NCBI RefSeq assembly: GCF_002022685.1
Contig: NZ_CP019789.1
Location: forward strand, 682,001-746,000
DNA length: 64,000 bases
Direction: 5' to 3'
From: Bartonella schoenbuchensis R1
Lineage (GTDB): Bacteria > Pseudomonadota > Alphaproteobacteria > Rhizobiales > Rhizobiaceae
The notes under the pieces are model-generated. The model was given only the letters and a program-made list of their open reading frames with translations, searched no databases and was not told the origin of the DNA. Every line of letters starts with the position of its first letter. Positions within the stretch are counted from its first letter, which is position 1. The position numbers and the translations under genes are program-made. Positions 58,010 through 64,000 of this stretch are shown piece by piece.

Positions 58010-59086
58010 TTATTGTGCTTTCACTACTGCTTTGAAGAGCATTTCAGGACGCGCGCAAATGAAGAGTGGATAACTGTATACTTCAGCTCTCACCCACGCG
58101 TCATTATCGCGATCTATAACAAGTGTAGGATAAAGAGGTTTACCGACTGTATTAACAACCTTCCAACTTTCACCTGGAGCAAATGTTTTTTGGAATACAC
58201 CAGGCACATTAACAGGAACAAATTGACATTCATCAGGCTTAATACCTATGCTTCGTTTTGTCTTGGATTTAGTATTCATATTATAATCATGAATGTTGCA
58301 GTAATTAACAAACGTCGCACCAGCAAAATCAAAACTTCCAAAGCTTCCTAATTCAATAGCTCCAGGCGTTGCGATACCTGCTGTACTATTTAATGTTTGT
58401 GCTAAAGATGTGTTGAGATAAGTTTCACGAATTGTTTTGTGATTTTTTAACTTGAAAAAGAATTCATCTCCACAAAACCCAATAATTCGTGAACGAGTGG
58501 AAAATGTATTGCCTGAAGCTTTAACCATCTTGATGCGAATTTGATTAACCATATAAGAAACATCGGTTGTGTCCTCATTTAGTTTAAAATCAATAGGCTC
58601 TGGTGGTGTGATCCCCCATTCCTTATACCAATCATAAAGCACTGATCCATCAGCATCGAGAACAATACCTTGGATAGCTCCAAGCTGCATATTTTCCCAA
58701 GTCAGTTCAATTTCCTCAATCAGCTTCTTTTGCCTTTTAGCGATAAATTTCATCGCTGTTTCAAGCTGATCTTCTGTACCAAATTCTCGCCGATCTTGAA
58801 TTTCTTCCGCCTTTATTGTGTCGCTTTTAGCAATACGTGTTGTTGGAAAAAACCGAACGTTGCGACTATCTCTACCTGCTTCTATTAAAGGTGAGCCGCG
58901 TTCACTTGTTGGAATGAGTGATAATTTGTTGTCACGTCTCTCAATGCCAACTGTTGTCTTGTTTGTCTCAACTTCCTCAAAAAGGTTAAGTGAACCAATC
59001 AGATCAGGTTTAAACGCGTAATTCTCAATCGCTTTCATCATTGTTGCCATTGAGAATGCGTTGTGATTAAAAAAACTTATATCCAT
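58010..59086 (-). CDS. phage major capsid protein E
   Basis: Lambda gpE-type capsid protein, 358 residues, about the family size. Features include the N-terminal FNHNAFSMATMMKAIEN, IERRDNKLSLIPTSERGSPL and the C-terminal KTFAPGESWKVVNTVGKPLYP. It is followed at one base by the connector and preceded by the decoration gene, as in lambda D-E-FII. Confidence 0.93.
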   Translation of the reverse strand: MDISFFNHNAFSMATMMKAIENYAFKPDLIGSLNLFEEVETNKTTVGIERRDNKLSLIPTSERGSPLIEAGRDSRNVRFFPTTRIAKSDTIKAEEIQDRREFGTEDQLETAMKFIAKRQKKLIEEIELTWENMQLGAIQGIVLDADGSVLYDWYKEWGITPPEPIDFKLNEDTTDVSYMVNQIRIKMVKASGNTFSTRSRIIGFCGDEFFFKLKNHKTIRETYLNTSLAQTLNSTAGIATPGAIELGSFGSFDFAGATFVNYCNIHDYNMNTKSKTKRSIGIKPDECQFVPVNVPGVFQKTFAPGESWKVVNTVGKPLYPTLVIDRDNDAWVRAEVYSYPLFICARPEMLFKAVVKAQ

Positions 59087-59099
59087 ATTTGTATGTCTC

Positions 59100-59465
59100 C
59101 TATCGCAATAGAATGTTATTTTTTTCTAAGATCTGAATGGCAGTTTCCTTTTTCTTTTCGTCAATTTTGTCAGGCCATATCAGTTCAGATTTTTTTACTG
59201 TGCATAAACGCACTGTAATCGTTGCACGTTGATCGCTTTGTGATACATCAACATTGGCATAAGAAATTCCCGCTGGAATTTCACTGCCATCTGATGCATC
59301 AGGATTAAACGGCACATATTTACCCGTTGATGTCACAAGCCCCATGACGGTTCCCGCTACAACTTCATCTCCTTGTGCAAAGATTACTTCCTCGTTTGAC
59401 ATGTCAGGATCATAACGCCCAAGATAAGCGCTATTACGAGGGCCTTCATAAAAAACTTTACTCAT
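59100..59465 (-). CDS. head decoration protein D
   Basis: Lambda gpD-type capsid stabiliser. From MSKVFYEGP about 121 residues; a start five codons earlier overlaps the upstream gene further. Contains GTVMGLVTSTGKYVPFN and ISYANVDVS as in the family, then a basic tail. Sits between scaffold and capsid genes. Confidence 0.88.
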   Translation of the reverse strand: MSKVFYEGPRNSAYLGRYDPDMSNEEVIFAQGDEVVAGTVMGLVTSTGKYVPFNPDASDGSEIPAGISYANVDVSQSDQRATITVRLCTVKKSELIWPDKIDEKKKETAIQILEKNNILLR

Positions 59466-59926
59466 TGTATTGTGCTCCAAACTTTATCCCATTTTGCATA
59501 AATATTTGCTTGAGTGTTTCCTTCCGGATGGGGTGCATAAGGCGATACGGCTAAAGCCTCGCTTTGTGACGTAGCATTAGCTAGAATAATGCTCTTTGCT
59601 TCCTCTAAACTCATACCATCTTGAATAGCTTGTGCAGCATTAAAAGAAACACCTAGACGCTGAGCTTGCTTTTCCAGAGTCATAAAGCTCTGAGCACGCT
59701 TTCTTTCTTGTTCAAGTGCCGCTTGAATACCTGCATCCTTGTCTTCATTAAAGACCTCAGCGTTAACACCAATGTCAACAGCGCTTACTTCTGCAGAAGC
59801 TTCAATTTTTTCGCTTTCCTCTCCTGCAGATGATTGTACAGAAAGCTCACCATCATCTTTGGCGCGATATCTTGTCCGTAATAGATTCACCATATATTTA
59901 ATTCCTTTGTTTGATTTCATATTCAT
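59462..59926 (-). CDS. phage scaffold-like protein
   Basis: 154 residues, starting just after the protease stop. Mostly helical and charged (EQERKRAQSFMTLEKQAQRL), ending WDKVWSTIQ. Position between protease and decoration protein matches lambda Nu3, a scaffold released during maturation. Sequence similarity is not strong enough to be sure. Confidence 0.65.
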   Translation of the reverse strand: MNMKSNKGIKYMVNLLRTRYRAKDDGELSVQSSAGEESEKIEASAEVSAVDIGVNAEVFNEDKDAGIQAALEQERKRAQSFMTLEKQAQRLGVSFNAAQAIQDGMSLEEAKSIILANATSQSEALAVSPYAPHPEGNTQANIYAKWDKVWSTIQ

Positions 59927-59928
59927 GA

Positions 59929-60795
59929 TTATTGAATGGAAGCGGTTAGAGCTTCCAAAGCTTGTGCAAATGTGCCTTGCGCATCTGCTAACCCAAGCTC
60001 TACAGCTTGGGTGCCTATAAATGTCTCTGCTTTCGTGTCGCGGATCGCTTGAGCACTTGTAGGTCTGTTTTGTGCAACTAAATCGACAAACATGTCATAG
60101 AGAAGCGCACAATCTGCTTGCATCTTTTCAAGGGCTTTATCAGCCAATGGCTCGTGAGGATTACCGTGAACTTTGTGATCTCCTTCATAGACAAAAGTCC
60201 ATTTATATCCGTCCATTTCATCAGCACGGGACTGATCAAGGTGAGCACACACAACCCCAATTGATCCAACAATACCCGTGCGTGCAACCCAAATTTGAGA
60301 AGCCGCACAAGCAATGGCATAAGCTGCTGAACAGGCCATTTCATTAGCATGTGCCCAGATGGGTTTATTGTATTCTTGTGAAAGCGCACGAAACGCGTCA
60401 ACTAAATCAAAAACACCACCTGCTTCGCCGCCGCCACTATCAATATCCAGTAAAATTGCACGAACATCAGGTTGCCCAATGGCTTCTTGAAAAGCCTCGC
60501 GCAGACCATTGTAAGAAGTTAATCCTGACGCAGCACTAAGCCACGCACCACGACGCACAAGCGTGCCATGAACCGGAAGAATAGCGACATGATTTTTAAC
60601 CACATAAGTTTCTGGAGGAGCTTGAAAGATAGAATCCTCTTGAGAAAATGCCCCAGGGGAAAATTTATTTCCCTCAAAAAGGCGTGGTGTCATTAAATTG
60701 AGAATGACATCAAACTTTGTAGGGGCGAGCATATGCGGTACATTAAAAAGTCGTGAAACCAAAAAGGGCATATCAATGTTATTCTTCATCTTCAT
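59929..60795 (-). CDS. S49-family capsid maturation protease
   Basis: Lambda gpC-like protease that cleaves the portal/scaffold during head maturation. About 288 residues from the chosen ATG; MPFLVSRLFNVPHM eight codons later is an alternative. LLDIDSGGGEAGGV and the nucleophile Ser in MACSAAYA, with Lys in EGDHKVHGNP, make up the S49 active site. Overlaps the portal stop. Confidence 0.9.
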   Translation of the reverse strand: MKMKNNIDMPFLVSRLFNVPHMLAPTKFDVILNLMTPRLFEGNKFSPGAFSQEDSIFQAPPETYVVKNHVAILPVHGTLVRRGAWLSAASGLTSYNGLREAFQEAIGQPDVRAILLDIDSGGGEAGGVFDLVDAFRALSQEYNKPIWAHANEMACSAAYAIACAASQIWVARTGIVGSIGVVCAHLDQSRADEMDGYKWTFVYEGDHKVHGNPHEPLADKALEKMQADCALLYDMFVDLVAQNRPTSAQAIRDTKAETFIGTQAVELGLADAQGTFAQALEALTASIQ

Positions 60796-62290
60796 GCGCT
60801 TTATTGTTGTGATCATTTTCATCGGGTTCGTCAGTGTTACTCAAACCAGTAGAAAAATCTTCACCATCTGTGTCGAATGATAATCCTCGTGCTTGTGCGT
60901 CTTTTTGCTCTTCTTCAAATTCTGCATGAATGGTATCAATATCAAAACCACGCTCAGCAAGTGCCATGCGTCGTGTTTTTAAACCTGCTCGGATTTCTTC
61001 TTTCTCAGCTGAGATGTCTTTGTTTGGATCAATCATCTCAAGTGGTGGCGCAAAGCTTTCACATTGGATCCATGGTAAAGGATTTTCTTCCCATCCTGGC
61101 AACTCAACACACCCAGCAAGCACGGCTAGTTGGACAAAGCGTTCCCAAATAACGCGATTGAATTGAAAAGCGATGATGTTTTCACGCCATTGTTTGATGT
61201 GACGTCTAAACTGAATAATGGATGTGCGTACGTTAGAAAAGTTACCTCGTGTTACATCACCTGTAACAATGGCATAAGGTATATTTAAAGCTGCACTAAT
61301 TTTTAAATTATTGCGATATTGAAAGGCTTCATAAGAACCTCCAACTTCTACAGGATTGGAGAATGTAATTTGTCTATTGCCATCCACGACATTGATTGAT
61401 CCTGGCGTCATTGGCAAGTCGGGAAGTGTTTGTGAAGGAGGTTCGGATTTATTTTCACCATGATTGTCTGGCGCTATCGTCTCACCAGAGTCTGATCCTG
61501 TGATAAAGACAGCAAAAAGAGCAGCGGTTCTTTTTCTCTCAAGTTCTGCATCATCATAACTTTCAAGTTGAAAGATCTTCGTCATACAGCGCGTGACTTT
61601 GGGGCATCCACGCAGTTGTCCTGCAGTGCGGCGATCTTTAATATGAATAACCAATTCAGCAGGCACTCTAATGCGTTCTTGACCTGTAAATACCTGAGTT
61701 ATCTGAGGATCATCGTGAGGGTGACGTTTCCAAAAATGATAAGCGACACGCTTACCCTTTGCATTAAATTCAATTCCCATACGAATGGTGTTGCCTTTAG
61801 TTTCTGCTGGTCCGTTATAGGTTAAGTCCAGCATTTCTGAAGGGTAAATTTGTAATTGAAGTGGTACACGTGAGCGCTCATAAAAGTCGGTATAGTGTAG
61901 TCTTACAAAACACTCACCAGTTAAAAAAACCTCACGAGCAATTGTTGCTTGAAGACCATAAAAATTAGCATCTTCATCATAATCAGCTTCATCGACCCAT
62001 TGCCACCAAAGATCAAGAAGCTTTTTCTTTTCTTCCTGAAACCCTTCAATTCTAGGGTAGGGCTTAATCCCATCACTTACTGCTGCTGAAACCCATTCTT
62101 CCGTTGCAGATCCGTAAAGGGGTTCATTATCGTAAAGCCATCTTGAACGAGCAACAATTGTATCGCCACATTCTTCAATAGCTTTATTGATGTGTTTTTT
62201 TGCAGGGTCAAATCCATTTAATCGACGGCTACGGCTTGCGGCTTCAAAATGTGGGTTATGATTGATTTGATTTACAAGAGAAGACATCAT
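60779..62290 (-). CDS. phage portal protein (lambda gpB family)
   Basis: Dodecameric portal, 503 residues. Contains AASRSRRLNGFDPA, RSRWLYDNEPLYGSATEEWV, and the long ring core with GNFSNVRTSIIQFRRHIKQW. The C-terminus is acidic and rich in Asp/Glu. Overlaps gpW at its start. Confidence 0.93.
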   Translation of the reverse strand: MMSSLVNQINHNPHFEAASRSRRLNGFDPAKKHINKAIEECGDTIVARSRWLYDNEPLYGSATEEWVSAAVSDGIKPYPRIEGFQEEKKKLLDLWWQWVDEADYDEDANFYGLQATIAREVFLTGECFVRLHYTDFYERSRVPLQLQIYPSEMLDLTYNGPAETKGNTIRMGIEFNAKGKRVAYHFWKRHPHDDPQITQVFTGQERIRVPAELVIHIKDRRTAGQLRGCPKVTRCMTKIFQLESYDDAELERKRTAALFAVFITGSDSGETIAPDNHGENKSEPPSQTLPDLPMTPGSINVVDGNRQITFSNPVEVGGSYEAFQYRNNLKISAALNIPYAIVTGDVTRGNFSNVRTSIIQFRRHIKQWRENIIAFQFNRVIWERFVQLAVLAGCVELPGWEENPLPWIQCESFAPPLEMIDPNKDISAEKEEIRAGLKTRRMALAERGFDIDTIHAEFEEEQKDAQARGLSFDTDGEDFSTGLSNTDEPDENDHNNKAHEDEE

Positions 62291-62547
62291 TAATAACCTC
62301 GTGATGTGTTAAGATAAAAAGAGTAGAAAGGGTATAAAGGCTTGTACCCTTCAAGAATTGCTATTTCCTCAGCCAGCATTGTAAGGGCTTTGCGTATATC
62401 TTCAGTAGAACGATGATTGACTTGCTTATCACCGTGACGGACAGATTGTGCTCCTGAATAAAGTGCGTTTTCCAATTGCTCGCGTCGTTTTTTAAGCTGT
62501 GCAAGTCTTTCGTATTTCCAGTTCACTTGGTTTGATTTTTCGTACAT
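62290..62547 (-). CDS. phage head-tail joining protein gpW
   Basis: Small helical protein of lambda gpW type, 85 residues, between terminase and portal as in lambda A-W-B. YERLAQLKKRREQLENALYSGAQSV is the family helix. Stop overlaps the portal start. Confidence 0.85.
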   Translation of the reverse strand: MYEKSNQVNWKYERLAQLKKRREQLENALYSGAQSVRHGDKQVNHRSTEDIRKALTMLAEEIAILEGYKPLYPFYSFYLNTSRGY

Positions 62548-62550
62548 AAA

Positions 62551-64000
62551 TTACTCCCTATTCCCTTGCATGTAAGCACTGATCGATGTTCTGATAAATT
62601 GCTTTTCAGGTTCTGGTTTTAGTCTTTTTGGGTAGTATGAATCTGTTGAAGGGCTTTCAATGTTTTTCAAGCGCTCTTCTAAGATGTCGACTTCTTTATT
62701 GAGATTAAGTCCCGCTAAAATCAGACCCTGTAAGGCAGCATAAGCATAAACCCTACAGTCGAGAGCCTCGTTTCTTGCTGTGTCACTTTTATGCCATTCC
62801 ATTCGCTGATGGCCTTTAAAATATTTGACCACCTTTTTTCAGCAGTCAGCTGCTCAAAATATTCTCGATCAAGGTTTTTATGAAAGTGCGTTGCACCAGC
62901 TCCTGACGCTTCAGGACCTGAATTTTTAAAGCGACTTGTGATGGTATTTTTTGCTGAATCAACACCAACGATATATAAATTAATTTGTCCTTTGTTATTT
63001 TTACTGGGGCGACGTGGCCATACAGGGCGTGGTCCTGCTTGTCCTTTAATGCCCCAGATACGCTTTCCTTCACGAGGACGCACATAATTGTAAACGTCTT
63101 GTGTATGGTTGCCTCCTGTATCAATACAAGCTGCTGCTATTTGTATCCCGTCTTTGAAACCAGGATGTGGCCATCGTTTTTGAAGATACTCATCCAACTG
63201 ATCCCAAACGTCTAGAGAAGAGGGATTACCCGGTAGAACTTGATAATCAATATTCCAACTTTCTTCATCACGCCCCCAGCCCACAACTTCAAGCTCTAAG
63301 CGATCATTTTGTACATCAATACCCGCTGTAAGGAGGACTACTTGAGCAGGGGCAAGAGGATAGTCTTCACGTTGTGCATACAAGCTATCCGGATCAATGA
63401 CTTCTCCTGATTTATCTTCCCATGGTTCACCTAGAACAGTATTGACAAAAGCCTGTAAACGCGCAGGATCATTTTTCACCTTTAAAAATTTGCGTACACA
63501 CTCTTTCCATGTTCTCCAAGGTGAATACAGTGCTGAAATATGGTAAGAGCGCAAACCAGGCTCGCTTGGCTCTTGTGTTGGTATCCAACAAGCCCCCCTT
63601 TCTTCAGACAATAAATCTTCTTTACGATGTTCAGCATGTTCATGACCACAATGCGCACAAACAAACACAGCTTTTTCAGGAGCCCCTTTTGGCCATTTAA
63701 TTTGCGACCAAACAATGGGCTGAAGCGTACCACATCCATCACAAGGCACATTGTAATATCTCTGATCTCCTAAGACAAAATCTTGAGCTATACGACTTAT
63801 GTCACGATGAGTTGGTGTTGATAATTTAAAAATCTTGCGTTTGACAAAAGACGAGGTGCGTTCTTCAGCAAGAGTTAATGGGTCACCATCTCTATCAACA
63901 CTCAGCGGATAGGCGTCAACTTCATCAAGGACCAAATAACGAACAGGCATCGATCGCAAACTAGCAGCACTGTTTGCTCCTGTAAGCATCAATGTTCCAC
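62551..64000 (-). CDS. phage terminase large subunit (lambda gpA/GpA family), 5' end beyond window, frame interrupted
   Basis: DNA-packaging motor; the N-terminus lies beyond the window. Visible are the Walker-B-like LVLDEVDAYP, a zinc ribbon (CDGCG and CAHCGH), and nuclease-type acidic residues in TAGIDVQND and CIDTGGNHT. A T6 run (62834-62839, A6 in coding sense) breaks the frame; seven bases give EKKVVKYFKGHQRMEW and join the C-terminal NEALDCRVYAYAALQGL, which otherwise appears as a separate small frame. First gene of the leftward head operon. Confidence 0.9.

Noticed and set aside
62551-62832. 93-residue ORF as an independent phage protein
   Set aside because: NEALDCRVYAYAALQGL is the end of the terminase large subunit; one base in an A6 run joins it to the upstream frame.
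51641-64000. Bartonella gene transfer agent (BaGTA) locus
   Set aside because: The genes read as a lambda/P2-type phage module; I saw no feature that would single out the GTA cluster, and cannot test it without a search.

Overview
The window is an AT-rich alphaproteobacterial chromosome segment of Rhizobiales type, most likely Bartonella. That is an inference from gene content: an acpXL/lpxXL very-long-chain lipid A cluster, CpdR, a maeB malic enzyme fusion, a GPR/RgsE-like giant coiled-coil protein, the bamE-yceD-plsX-fabH-ihfA-merR block, long gene-free AT-rich gaps and a decaying prophage.

Layout. 0-9.4 kb: NAD kinase, tRNA-Arg, histidine ammonia-lyase with a histidine/proline-type permease, tRNA-Val, CpdR-like regulator, an Hsp20 gene with a ROSE-like 5' leader, tRNA-Pro and an A-type Fe-S carrier. 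9.4-17.6 kb: leftward genes mazG, lpxXL, adh, two fabF paralogues, acpXL and maeB; one fabF paralogue has lost its catalytic residues. 18.6-23.3 kb: a 1564-residue membrane-anchored coiled-coil protein. 24.5-43.4 kb: core genes hfq, hflX, an ExoP/Wzz-like protein, ctaA, argC, glyA, nrdR-ribD-ribE-ribH-nusB, bamE, yceD-plsX-fabH-ihfA-merR, thrS, yidD, a NifU/SufU-like scaffold and folE, then tRNA-Leu. 43.6-51.7 kb: a scrapyard of mobile-element relics (tail sheath relic, intact tail tube gene, truncated integrase, relBE relic, ssb relic, capsid fragment) mixed with a lipoprotein hydrolase, a Bcr/CflA-type exporter and orphan genes. 51.6-64 kb: a leftward phage structural module with a lambda-type head (terminase, gpW, portal, S49 protease, scaffold, decoration protein, capsid E, connector) joined to a P2-type contractile-tail baseplate (V, W, J, I, DUF4815 tail protein), with a dinJ/yafQ-type toxin-antitoxin pair inserted in the opposite direction. 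Sheath and tube genes are missing from this module; the only copies seen lie about 7 kb away on the other strand.

A cross-cutting observation is that nine reading frames (hflX, exoP-like, glyA, the integrase relic, an orphan at 47.3 kb, the exporter, a capsid fragment, a phage connector and the terminase) are each repaired by adding exactly one base to a homopolymer run. Since these include glyA, base-calling undercount is at least as likely as real mutation. The sheath and ssb relics, with stops and multiple shifts, are true decay.

I found no CRISPR array, rRNA or insertion sequence. The observations most worth following are the chain-length-factor-like FabF in the acpXL cluster, the ROSE-like leader, the degenerate ExoP-type kinase domain and the mosaic prophage with its junctions.
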